64,000 bases of DNA, from positions 248,001 through 312,000 of the forward strand of contig CAWJNE010000022.1 of NCBI GenBank assembly GCA_963844175.1, written 5' to 3'. The notes below the pieces were generated by a model that did not search any database, was not told where the DNA came from, and saw only the letters and a program-made list of their open reading frames with translations. Position 1 is the first letter of the stretch. The number at the start of each line of letters is the position of its first letter. The stretch comes from JALZMG01 sp963844175 (lineage in GTDB: Bacteria > Actinomycetota > Acidimicrobiia > Acidimicrobiales > Ilumatobacteraceae). The translations under genes and the position numbers were made by a program. Below, one piece after another: positions 16,368 to 25,236 of the stretch.

Positions 16368-17594
16368 ATGACTGAGATCATCTCGCGGCTGGACAGCGGG
16401 TTGACGATCGCCACCGACCGGGTGCCAGGCGCCCGGTCGGTGGCGATCGGCGCGTGGGTCGCCGTCGGATCGCGCGACGAGCCGGCGGAGCTGTCCGGTG
16501 TCAGCCACTTCCTCGAACACCTGCTGTTCAAGGGCACGCCGACGCGATCGGCGGCCGACATCTCGCGGTCCGTCGACCGGGTCGGTGGGGACATCAACGC
16601 CTTCACGTCGAAGGAGTACACGGCGTACTACTGCCGGATGCCACGCCGGCACGGCGCGGCCGGGATCGAGCTGCTCGGGGACACGCTGACCCGCTCGCTG
16701 CTCAGCGACGATGACGTGGAGAGCGAACGCCAGGTCATCCTGGAGGAGCTGGCGATGGACGACGACTCGCCCGACGACGTGGCGCTGCGCACGCTGACCC
16801 GCCGGCTGTTCGGCGACCACGGGCTCGGCCGCGACACGGCGGGGGAGCGGGCGACCGTGCGGGCGATCCGGGCCGCCGATGTGCGGGCCTTCTTCGAGCA
16901 GCACTACCGGGCCGGTTCGACGACCATCGCCGTCGCTGGCGACGTCGAGCACGACGAGGTGCGGGTCGCCGTCGAGCAGGCCTTCGCCGAGCTGCCCGTC
17001 GGTGATGGCCGCGTCGCCCGCGGCCTCCCCGGCCGCGGCGAGCCCGGGCTGGCCATCGACGACGACTCCGAGCAGGTGCACCTCGCCATCGGCGGGCGGT
17101 CGGTGGCCCGAGACGATCCGGACCGCGAGGCGCTGGACGTCGTCAACCACGTCTTCGGCGGTGGCCTGTCGAGTCGCTTGTTCGACGAGATCCGGGAGCG
17201 CCGCGGGTTGGCCTACAGCGTGTTCTCCTCGACGTCGGCCTACGCCGACGCCGGCTCCTGGGCGGTCTACGCCGGGTCCATGCCCGAGCACGCCGGGCTC
17301 GTCGCTCGCCTGATCGAGAGCGAACGGCAGCGGCTGGTGGAGGGCGGCATCACGGACGACGAGCTGGAGATCGCCATCGGCTACCTCACGGGCGCCTACG
17401 AGCTGGGCCTCGAGGACACCGGCGCCCGCATGTCCAGGCTCGGCGGGATGCTCGCCACGCTCGGCTACGTCATCCCGGTCGACGACCAGGTGGCGCGGTG
17501 GGAGCAGGTCCGTCACGACGACGTCCGCCGGGTGATCGAGCGTGTCTACGGGTCGGCCGACCCCGTCACCGTGACCGTCGGCCCGCCGTACTGA
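16368..17594 (+). CDS. M16 family zinc metallopeptidase (processing-peptidase type)
   Basis: A 408-residue pitrilysin/insulinase-family protease. The inverted zinc motif HFLEH lies at residues 47-51 (His47, Glu50, His51), with the distal metal-binding Glu near 126-127 in QVILEELAM. The C-terminal half contains the matching R/Y motif GLAYSVFSS. No signal peptide is seen. Downstream of pnp it corresponds to the YmxG-type gene often found with pnp and dapB; substrates are unknown. Confidence 0.92.
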   Translation: MTEIISRLDSGLTIATDRVPGARSVAIGAWVAVGSRDEPAELSGVSHFLEHLLFKGTPTRSAADISRSVDRVGGDINAFTSKEYTAYYCRMPRRHGAAGIELLGDTLTRSLLSDDDVESERQVILEELAMDDDSPDDVALRTLTRRLFGDHGLGRDTAGERATVRAIRAADVRAFFEQHYRAGSTTIAVAGDVEHDEVRVAVEQAFAELPVGDGRVARGLPGRGEPGLAIDDDSEQVHLAIGGRSVARDDPDREALDVVNHVFGGGLSSRLFDEIRERRGLAYSVFSSTSAYADAGSWAVYAGSMPEHAGLVARLIESERQRLVEGGITDDELEIAIGYLTGAYELGLEDTGARMSRLGGMLATLGYVIPVDDQVARWEQVRHDDVRRVIERVYGSADPVTVTVGPPY

Positions 17595-17603
17595 GCTGCG
17601 CTT

Positions 17604-17680
17604 GACGGCCTCGCTCGCTCCGAGGGCTCGGCTCCTCGGCCTGGGCAACCGACCTCGCGGCGAAACGAACGCTCGGGAAC
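17604..17680 (+). repeat. Post-stop repeat, family B, copy 1
   Basis: Starts GACGGCCTCGCTCGCTCCGA and ends AACGAACGCTCGGGAAC, both shared with 44156-44252; the middle has diverged. It fills most of the gap between the M16 gene and dapB. Confidence 0.65.
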
Positions 17681-17686
17681 CCCGCC

Positions 17687-17692
17687 TACAGT
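17687..17692 (+). promoter_or_regulatory. Probable -10 box of dapB, leaderless
   Basis: TACAGT, 7 bases before the dapB ATG at 17700. Confidence 0.5.
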
Positions 17693-17699
17693 CCAGCGG

Positions 17700-18473
17700 A
17701 TGACCATTCGGGTGGGCGTCAGCGGCGCGGCGGGTCGGATGGGTGCCACCGTGGCCCAGGCCGTGACGGTCGACCCCGAGCTGGAGCTGGTCGCCCTCGT
17801 CGACCCGTCGGCCTCCGGGCAGTCGTTCGACGGGCTCGAGATCGCCGCCGAGCCCCGAGCCTTCGCCGACGCCGGCGCCGAGGTCGTCGTCGACTTCACC
17901 GTCGCCGACGCGGCGCGCCGGACGGTGCCGTGGCTGGCGATGCACGGCATCCACGCCGTCGTCGGCACCACCGGGCTGACCGACGACGACCTGGCGGCGT
18001 TCGCCGAGGAGTTCGGTGACGGCGGGCCGAACTGCATCGTCGCCGCCAACTTCTCGATCTCGGCCGTGCTGATGATGCAGTTCGCCGAGCGGGCGGCGCC
18101 GTACTTCGAGACGGCCGAGATCATCGAGCTGCACCACGACGGCAAGGTCGACGCTCCGTCCGGGACGGCGTTGACGACGGCCGAACGCATGGCGGTGGCG
18201 TCCGACGAATGGGCGCCGGACCCGACGCGTAGCGAGGTGGTCACGGGCGCCCGCGGCGGCGTCGGTCCCGGTGGCATCCGCGTGCACTCGGTGCGGATGC
18301 GCGGCATGGTCGCCCACCAGGAGGTCATCCTGGGCGCGCTGGGCCAGACCCTGACGATCCGTCAGGACAGCTACGACCGAGCCAGCTACATGCCCGGCGT
18401 CATCCTCGCCGTCAAGCACGTCGCCGAGCACGACGGCCTGACGGTCGGACTGGACCGATACCTCAACCGCTGA
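17700..18473 (+). CDS. dapB: 4-hydroxy-tetrahydrodipicolinate reductase
   Basis: NAD(P)H-dependent step of the lysine/diaminopimelate pathway. The Rossmann start VGVSGAAGRMG (5-14) binds the nucleotide. ELHHDGKVDAPSGTA at 143-157 holds the catalytic His and Lys149. GTTG at 89-92 and IRVHSVRMRG are also family features. 257 residues, full length. Its pathway partner dapA lies at 28836-29735. Confidence 0.95.
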   Translation: MTIRVGVSGAAGRMGATVAQAVTVDPELELVALVDPSASGQSFDGLEIAAEPRAFADAGAEVVVDFTVADAARRTVPWLAMHGIHAVVGTTGLTDDDLAAFAEEFGDGGPNCIVAANFSISAVLMMQFAERAAPYFETAEIIELHHDGKVDAPSGTALTTAERMAVASDEWAPDPTRSEVVTGARGGVGPGGIRVHSVRMRGMVAHQEVILGALGQTLTIRQDSYDRASYMPGVILAVKHVAEHDGLTVGLDRYLNR

Positions 18474-18494
18474 AGCCGTGGCCGCGACGGCCGG

Positions 18495-19886
18495 TCAGCG
18501 CCGCAAGCGGTCCACGGGTGCGGTGCCCGAGTCGGTCGCGTCGTGGGACCAGTCGGGCTGCTTGGTCGCCTGCGCCTCGTCCAACTCGGCGACACCGCCG
18601 GCGAGCCGCGTCAGCGGTGCGATCAGCACGGGCGTCGCCGGCGGCGCCTGATCGGGCGCCGTGTCGAGGTGCCGCGCCAGCGCCTCCGGGAACAGCGCCA
18701 GCAGGCTGTTGGCCACACGCTGCTGCTGGTGGGCGAGGAAGCACCGGGCTTCGTCGGTGACCGTCTCGATGCGGGTGGCCAGCTCGTCGACGTCGTGATC
18801 GGTGGCGTCGGAGGCGGCGAACCTCCCGAGCAGGTCGGCGATGGCCAGCCCGTCCTGCTTGCACGGCGTGCACTGCCCGCACGACTCGACGGCCAGGAAC
18901 TGGGCGACGCCATGAGCCACGGCCACGAGATCGTCCGACCCGTCGAAGACGATGAACCCCGACGAACCGAGGCCAGAGCCGGCGGCGTCCATCGCCTCGA
19001 ACGCCAACGGGGTGTCGAGCGCGCTGGCCGGCAGCAGCGGGTGCGAGACGCCCGACAGCACGGCGGCGACCTCGGCGCCCGACCTCGGCCCGCCACCGAT
19101 CTCGTCGATCACGGATCGCAGGGCGGTGCCCATCGGCACCTCGCCGACACCGGCATGGCGGGTCGAGCCGGACACGGTGCAGATCGCCGTCCCGGGTGAC
19201 TCGGCCGTGCCGAGCTCCCGGAACCATGTGGCGCCGTGGGCCAGGATCAGCGGCACGTTGGCCAGCGTCTCGACGTTGTTGGCCAGCGTCGGCGGGGCGT
19301 CGGTCGGGTCGTCGTCGGCATCCTCGTCGAAGCCGTGCCGGTACGGCGGGGCGACCCGGGGGAACGGTGGGCGACCCTCGGTGACCTCGAGCAGCGCCGT
19401 CTCCTCGCCGAACAGGTACTCGCTGGGCCCGCCGACGAGGTCCAGGTCGACGCCCTGCGCCCACCCGGCCGCACGCACCTCGGCGAACGCCGCCCTCATG
19501 CGGGCGATCGGCTCGGCGAACGACTCCTTCACGGCGACGATGACATGGTCGGCACCGACGGCGCCGGCGGCGATCAGGGCGCCCTCGATGATCCGGTACG
19601 GGTTGCGCACCATCAAGGTCCGGTCCTTGAAGCTGCCCGGTTCGCCCTCGGCACCGTTGACGACCACCGTGCCGGCGCGTTCGGCGCTCGCCGCGACCGT
19701 GCGCCACTTCGTCCCGGTGGGGAACCCGGCACCGCCGCGGCCGCGCAGCCCGGACGCCTCGAGCTCGTCGATCGTCGCCGTCGGCCCGAGGCGCCGGGCG
19801 GCGTCCAGCCCGGCGCCGCCACCCGCGGCGACGTAGTCGTCCAGCGAGGCGACCGGGTCGGCGTCGAGCACCCGGGAGACGAGCAC
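18495..19886 (-). CDS. Stand-alone NuoF-like flavo-iron-sulfur protein
   Basis: Resembles the 51-kDa NADH-oxidising subunit of complex I and related hydrogenase or formate dehydrogenase diaphorases. It has the FMN motif GRGGAGFPTGTKW (49-61), a version of the NADH motif, GGPSEYLFGEETALLEVTEG (152-171), with Phe where NuoF has Cys, an SLBB-like middle, and four [4Fe-4S] ligands Cys336, 339, 342 and 382. No other complex I subunit is nearby. GTG start 7 bases after the tpx stop, in a VTT protein-tpx-NuoF-like operon. It may feed electrons from NAD(P)H to an unknown acceptor. Confidence 0.85.
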   Translation of the reverse strand: MLVSRVLDADPVASLDDYVAAGGGAGLDAARRLGPTATIDELEASGLRGRGGAGFPTGTKWRTVAASAERAGTVVVNGAEGEPGSFKDRTLMVRNPYRIIEGALIAAGAVGADHVIVAVKESFAEPIARMRAAFAEVRAAGWAQGVDLDLVGGPSEYLFGEETALLEVTEGRPPFPRVAPPYRHGFDEDADDDPTDAPPTLANNVETLANVPLILAHGATWFRELGTAESPGTAICTVSGSTRHAGVGEVPMGTALRSVIDEIGGGPRSGAEVAAVLSGVSHPLLPASALDTPLAFEAMDAAGSGLGSSGFIVFDGSDDLVAVAHGVAQFLAVESCGQCTPCKQDGLAIADLLGRFAASDATDHDVDELATRIETVTDEARCFLAHQQQRVANSLLALFPEALARHLDTAPDQAPPATPVLIAPLTRLAGGVAELDEAQATKQPDWSHDATDSGTAPVDRLRR

Positions 19887-19893
19887 GGCGGCG

Positions 19894-20388
19894 TCAGAGC
19901 GCGGCGATGGCGCCGTCGTAGTCGGGCTCCTGGGTGATCTCCGGGACCTGCTGCGTGTAGGTGACGACGCCGTCCGCGTCGACGATCACGACGGCGCGCG
20001 ACATCAGCCCGGCCATCGGGCCGTCGGCGATGCGCACGCCGTAGGCGTCCCCGAAGTCGCTGCGGAACGTCGACGCCGACGAGACGTTCTCGATGCCCTC
20101 GGCGCCGCAGAAGCGGGCCTGGGCGAACGGCAGGTCGGCCGACACGTTGAGCACGGCGACGTCGCCGCGACTGCCGGCCCGTTCGTTGAACGCCCGCACG
20201 CTGGCCGCGCACGGACCGGTGTCGACGCTGGGGAAGATGTTCAGCAGGAGGCTCTTGCCGGCGAAGTCGCCGGCGGTGACCTCGCCGAGGTCGCGGCCGG
20301 TGAGGGTGAAGGCCGGGGCGGGGGTGCCGACGGCAGGGAGGTCGCCGACGGTGTTCACGGCATTGCCGCGCAGGGTGATCTGGGCCAT
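19894..20388 (-). CDS. tpx: Thiol peroxidase (atypical 2-Cys peroxiredoxin)
   Basis: Reduces hydrogen peroxide and lipid hydroperoxides using thioredoxin-like donors. The peroxidatic segment PSVDTGPCAASVRAFN holds Cys60 and the resolving Cys94 sits in ARFCGAEGI, the Tpx spacing. 164 residues, full length, no signal peptide. The family usually has T-x-x-C as TPVC; here it is TGPC. It lies between a membrane protein and a NuoF-like protein, both probably in the same transcript. Confidence 0.93.
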   Translation of the reverse strand: MAQITLRGNAVNTVGDLPAVGTPAPAFTLTGRDLGEVTAGDFAGKSLLLNIFPSVDTGPCAASVRAFNERAGSRGDVAVLNVSADLPFAQARFCGAEGIENVSSASTFRSDFGDAYGVRIADGPMAGLMSRAVVIVDADGVVTYTQQVPEITQEPDYDGAIAAL

Positions 20389-20400
20389 CGCGGCAGTCTG

Positions 20401-21099
20401 TCAGCGGGCTCCGCCGCGGCGGAAGTTGCGGACGTTGACCAGCAGCACCAGTGCGACGGAGATGCCGAGCGCCCACCACTGGTAGCGCTGGAGGAAGTCG
20501 AGCACGTCGAGCAGCGGCTCCTCGAACGTCTTGGCCAGCCACCACATCAGGGCCAGGCGCCCGGCGATGCCGACGGCGAGGAGGGCGGCCAGGCGGGCCG
20601 GCGGCGTCCGGTGCACGCCGGTCAGCACGGCCACGATGTTGCTGCCGGCGAAGAACGGGATCAGCCCGAGCTCCAGCTTGCCGAAGTTGCGCTGGTAGGC
20701 GGCCAGCGACCGGGGCGTGACGCCGAGGAACCGCGTGAACCAGGACAGGGCCTGGTCGCGGTAGGCGCGCCCGATCATGTGGCACACGACGAAGGCCAGA
20801 GCGATGCGCAGCGTGGCGATGACGACGTAGGTCAGCGGCGAGATGCCGCCGGCTACGACCAGCACCAGGTAGCGCTGGCGCGACGACAGGGCGAGCAACG
20901 CCTCCGGGCGGGAGTTCACCCACTGCGCCCACACGCCGCTGGCCACGTTGGTGCAGATGATCAGGGCGACGAAGGCGACCAGCGTGAGCGGCGCCCAGGC
21001 CGGCGGGGAATGGGGGTGGACGGCCGCCTCGATGGTCTCGTCGTCCGGCGTCGGCGCAGGAAGCGAGGCAACCGGTTCGTCACCGGAGGGCGGCGCCAC
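20401..21099 (-). CDS. VTT/DedA-like membrane protein
   Basis: A 232-residue protein with a soluble N-terminus (about 40 residues) and at least four or five hydrophobic segments. The stretch LGLIPFFAGSNIVAVLTGVHRTPPARLAALLAVGIAGR resembles the SNARE-associated/VTT domain of DedA proteins, which are implicated in lipid scrambling and membrane homeostasis. The GTG at 21099 follows a TAGCTT box by 8 bases; a longer frame to 21198 reads through a palindrome. First gene of the tpx operon. The family assignment is moderate. Confidence 0.6.
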   Translation of the reverse strand: MAPPSGDEPVASLPAPTPDDETIEAAVHPHSPPAWAPLTLVAFVALIICTNVASGVWAQWVNSRPEALLALSSRQRYLVLVVAGGISPLTYVVIATLRIALAFVVCHMIGRAYRDQALSWFTRFLGVTPRSLAAYQRNFGKLELGLIPFFAGSNIVAVLTGVHRTPPARLAALLAVGIAGRLALMWWLAKTFEEPLLDVLDFLQRYQWWALGISVALVLLVNVRNFRRGGAR

Positions 21100-21107
21100 A
21101 GCCGCCG

Positions 21108-21113
21108 AAGCTA
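21108..21113 (-). promoter_or_regulatory. Probable -10 box of the VTT-tpx-NuoF-like operon
   Basis: TAGCTT on the minus strand, 8 bases before the GTG at 21099. Confidence 0.45.
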
Positions 21114-21151
21114 TCCGGGCCGCCCCGGCGATGCGTCCGGCGCCCTCATGG

Positions 21152-21191
21152 TCAGGCTTCGGGCCGGACGTCCGACCAGAAACCTGACCGT
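21152..21191. repeat. Long palindrome, family F, copy 2
   Basis: Two 20-base arms meet at an ACGT centre and pair with three mismatches (TCAGGYTTCKGGYCGGACGT). It lies between divergent genes and shares the GGxCGxACGTxCGACCAGAA core with the palindrome at 10242-10293. Confidence 0.6.
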
Positions 21192-21236
21192 GAGGCATCC
21201 CCCGATCCGGGGAGGGGCCGATGCGAAACTCCGGTC

Positions 21237-21773
21237 GTGCCGACGTCGACCATCGACGACCTCGGGACCGCCGGTCGGGGCGAGGTCAACCGGTTGCGCG
21301 CCCTGCACCTGGCGACGACCGCGGCGCTGATCGGGTTGATGGTCCTCGGCGTGTTGGACGGCTTCGGCGTGCTCCCGGTGTACGGCGTGGACACCGGACG
21401 GGTCGCCGCCGCCGGGGGCGGCTACGAGCTGGAGGTCCTGTACGGCACGGTGTCCCGCCCCGCCCTGGCGACCCCGCTGCAGATCGAAGTCCGCCGCGCC
21501 GGTGGGTTCGACGGCCCGGTCGAGGTGGCCCTGACCCAGCAGTACCTCACGCTGTTCGACGAGAACGGGTTGAGCCCGGCGCCGGCGGGCGAGACATCGT
21601 TCGGGCCGTATGTCCTCTGGGAGTTCGACCGCCCGGAGGGCGACACCCTGACCGTCTACTTCGACGCCCGGATCGAGCCGCAACTGCAGCGGGGCCGGAC
21701 CGGCGAGGTCGCGGTGATCGAGGACGGCGAGCCGGTCGTCGCCGTGCAGTTCGAGACGGAGCTCCGTCCGTGA
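21237..21773 (+). CDS. Single-pass membrane protein of unknown function
   Basis: I do not recognise this 178-residue protein. After about 20 polar residues there is one hydrophobic segment (about 25-47, LATTAALIGLMVLGVLDGFGVLP), then a predicted extracellular beta-rich domain of about 125 residues with no cysteines. GTG start. It is 16 bases upstream of a DUF421/YetF gene, so the two are probably co-expressed; the topology suggests a surface or membrane partner for that protein. Confidence 0.7.
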   Translation: MPTSTIDDLGTAGRGEVNRLRALHLATTAALIGLMVLGVLDGFGVLPVYGVDTGRVAAAGGGYELEVLYGTVSRPALATPLQIEVRRAGGFDGPVEVALTQQYLTLFDENGLSPAPAGETSFGPYVLWEFDRPEGDTLTVYFDARIEPQLQRGRTGEVAVIEDGEPVVAVQFETELRP

Positions 21774-21789
21774 GCGAACGGGCCCGCTG

Positions 21790-22245
21790 ATGGAGATCAT
21801 CATCCGGACGTCGGTGATCTTCGCCCTGCTGTTGGCGCTCACGCGCGGCATGAAGCGGCGGACGCTGGCCGACATGGCCCCGTTCGAGCTGCTCCTGCTC
21901 GTCGCCCTCGGTGACATCGTGCAGCAGGGGATCACCCAGGAGGACTACTCCATCACCGGGGCGCTGCTGGCCATCTCGACGTTCGCCTTCTGGATCACCG
22001 TGCTGTCGTACGTGACGTGGCGATCCAGGCGGATGGCCGGGATCATCGAGGGCGTCCCGCTGGTCATCGTGCAGGACGGCGTGGTGATCGAGCCGACGTT
22101 GCGCGCCGAGCGGCTGCCCGTCCACGAGGTGCTCGAAGCGGCTCGTCAGCGGGGGATCGAGGACCTCGACGAGGTCAAGCTCGCCGTGCTCGAGCCGACC
22201 GGTCGGATCTCGTTCATCAAGCACTCCGGCGAGGACGACGCCTGA
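21790..22245 (+). CDS. DUF421/YetF family membrane protein
   Basis: A 151-residue protein with two or three N-terminal membrane segments followed by the conserved cytosolic domain: R(R)MAGIIEGVPLVIVQDGVVIEPTLRAERLPVHEVLEAARQRGIEDLDEVKLAVLEPTGRIS, which matches the YetF pattern of G-x-P and the late LE-x-x-G-x-I-S segment. The function of the family is unknown; some members are linked to spore or stress physiology. It is convergent with, and immediately abuts, the lipoprotein gene at 22246. Confidence 0.75.
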   Translation: MEIIIRTSVIFALLLALTRGMKRRTLADMAPFELLLLVALGDIVQQGITQEDYSITGALLAISTFAFWITVLSYVTWRSRRMAGIIEGVPLVIVQDGVVIEPTLRAERLPVHEVLEAARQRGIEDLDEVKLAVLEPTGRISFIKHSGEDDA

Positions 22246-22872
22246 CTACTCGCCCTCGGCCTCCTGCACGCAGGTGTCGAAGTCGTCGGCGGCGGCCTGC
22301 GCCTCGTCGTCGGGCTGCTCGCCGCTCAGGCTCTGCACGAGGACGCGGGCCACGATCTCGTCGGAGATGTGCTCGTCGGCGCACGCCTCGCTGGCGTCGG
22401 TCCGCTCCGTCTGGCTGAGCGTCAGCACGAGGTATCCGTCACCGCAGGCGACCAGCGCCGACTCGACGGCGGCCGGGTCGTCGAAGCTCACGCCGAGCTC
22501 GGCGAAGTTGGGGGTGTTGGCGAGCGCCTCGGGCGAGACGCCGGCGGACTGCAGCTGCTCGAGCCCGACGCCGCTGACCGCGGCTTCGGCGATGCAGCGG
22601 GCCTCGTCCTCACCGGCACCGGCGTAGCCCGCCATGATGGCGTCGACGTAGGCCCCCTCGTTGTCGGCGGGCTCGCCACCGCCCGTGCCCTCGGTCGTTG
22701 CTTCCGTGTCGGTCGTCTCGACGGGGGCGACGGACAGGTCGACCGTCGAGCCGGCGGTCTCGTCGGTGGGCTCGGCGGTGGTCGACGTCGAGTCGCCGTC
22801 GCCGTCGCTGTCGCCGCCGCAGGCCGCCAAGGTGGCCAGGGCGAGGGTGGACAGGACGGCGATGCGGCGCAT
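22246..22872 (-). CDS. Secreted lipoprotein of unknown function
   Basis: A 208-residue protein with a signal peptide and lipobox LATLAACGG (Cys near residue 18), a T/E/D-rich linker of about 50 residues, and a small domain with four or five cysteines (CIAEAA, LVACGDG, ACADEHI, DTCVQEA) that probably form disulfides. Two similar halves, each with a Cys and an acidic helix, suggest an internal duplication. ATG at 22872 with a TAGACC box 8 bases upstream. Confidence 0.7.
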   Translation of the reverse strand: MRRIAVLSTLALATLAACGGDSDGDGDSTSTTAEPTDETAGSTVDLSVAPVETTDTEATTEGTGGGEPADNEGAYVDAIMAGYAGAGEDEARCIAEAAVSGVGLEQLQSAGVSPEALANTPNFAELGVSFDDPAAVESALVACGDGYLVLTLSQTERTDASEACADEHISDEIVARVLVQSLSGEQPDDEAQAAADDFDTCVQEAEGE

Positions 22873-22936
22873 GGCCCATCGGTCTACCCCGGCCACGGCC
22901 GAGAACCACCCGGGGAGCTCGCCGGCACCGCGGCAC

Positions 22937-22942
22937 TAACGT
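22937..22942 (+). promoter_or_regulatory. Probable -10 box of the acyl-CoA synthetase gene
   Basis: TAACGT, 8 bases before the ATG at 22951, with no Shine-Dalgarno between. Confidence 0.45.
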
Positions 22943-22950
22943 CGCCGGCC

Positions 22951-24582
<1,632 letters not shown>

Positions 24583-24585
<3 letters not shown>

Positions 24586-24622
24586 GCGGTCGCTGACCGC
24601 TCAGCCACCGCTGTCGCGGTGG
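24583..24622 (+). terminator. Tandem hairpins after the acyl-CoA synthetase gene
   Basis: The first stem TGAGCGGT/ACCGCTCA (24583-24603) includes the stop codon; the second is CCACCGC/GCGGTGG (24605-24622). The first 21-base unit is the exact reverse complement of 29740-29760 (family E). Confidence 0.55.
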
Positions 24623-24626
24623 CGGC

Positions 24627-24657
24627 TTGACAATGAGACGGTTGACGTCTTATTGTC
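24627..24657 (+). promoter_or_regulatory. tetR promoter with TetR-type operator
   Basis: TTGACA (24627-24632), 18 bases, then TATTGT (24651-24656), 7 bases before the GTG. Overlapping both is an inverted repeat GACAATGAGACG (24629-24640), five bases, CGTCTTATTGTC (24646-24657), 12-base arms with one mismatch. This is an ideal place for autorepression by the TetR protein. Confidence 0.75.
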
Positions 24658-24663
24658 TCACCC

Positions 24664-25236
24664 GTGCCGAGCCCGACCGATCGCGTCCTCGACGCGACGA
24701 AGCGGTGCTGCGAGCAGTGGGGGTTCCAGCGGGTCACGATCGACGACATCGCCGCCGATGCCGGGATCTCGCGAGCGACCCTCTACCGGATGTTCCCCGG
24801 CGGCAAGGACGTCCTGTTCGAGGCGCTGCGCGTGCGCGAGCTCGAGGAGTTCTTCGTCGTCCTGCGCGACCGCGTCGACGGCTCGACGTCGATCGAGGAC
24901 CTGCTCGTGCGGACCGTCGTCGTGGCCACCCAGGAGCTGCGCGCCGACGAGCACCTCGCCGTCATGCTGTCGACCGAGCCCGGCACGATGCTCGGCCAGC
25001 TCACGGTCGAAGGGGTGCCCCGGATCATCCGGTTCGCCACCGCCTTCCTCGCCCCGCTGGCCGAGCCGTTCCTCGATCGCCAGCAGGCCCGATCGATCAT
25101 CGACGTGCTGGCCCGGCTCGTCATCTCGTACTTCCTCGCCCCGAGCGACTCCGTCGACCTCGGCGACGAAGCGTCCGCCCGCCCGTTCCTCACCCCGTTG
25201 ATCCGCTCGACCCTCCACGAAGGAGCACTTCAGTGA
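24664..25236 (+). CDS. TetR/AcrR family transcriptional regulator
   Basis: A 190-residue regulator. The N-terminal helix-turn-helix is clear: RVTIDDIAADAGISRATLYRMFPGGKDVLFEAL (about 21-53). The ligand-binding C-terminal half is typical in length but gives no ligand clue. Leaderless GTG start under an operator that it probably binds. Its stop overlaps the start of the diiron gene (GTGA), so the two form an autoregulated operon. Confidence 0.9.
   Translation: MPSPTDRVLDATKRCCEQWGFQRVTIDDIAADAGISRATLYRMFPGGKDVLFEALRVRELEEFFVVLRDRVDGSTSIEDLLVRTVVVATQELRADEHLAVMLSTEPGTMLGQLTVEGVPRIIRFATAFLAPLAEPFLDRQQARSIIDVLARLVISYFLAPSDSVDLGDEASARPFLTPLIRSTLHEGALQ

Noticed and set aside
18495..19886. Annotation of the NuoF-like gene as nuoF of complex I
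   Set aside because: No other nuo genes are near and the Cys in the CGEETAL motif is replaced; a stand-alone diaphorase-like protein is the safer call.
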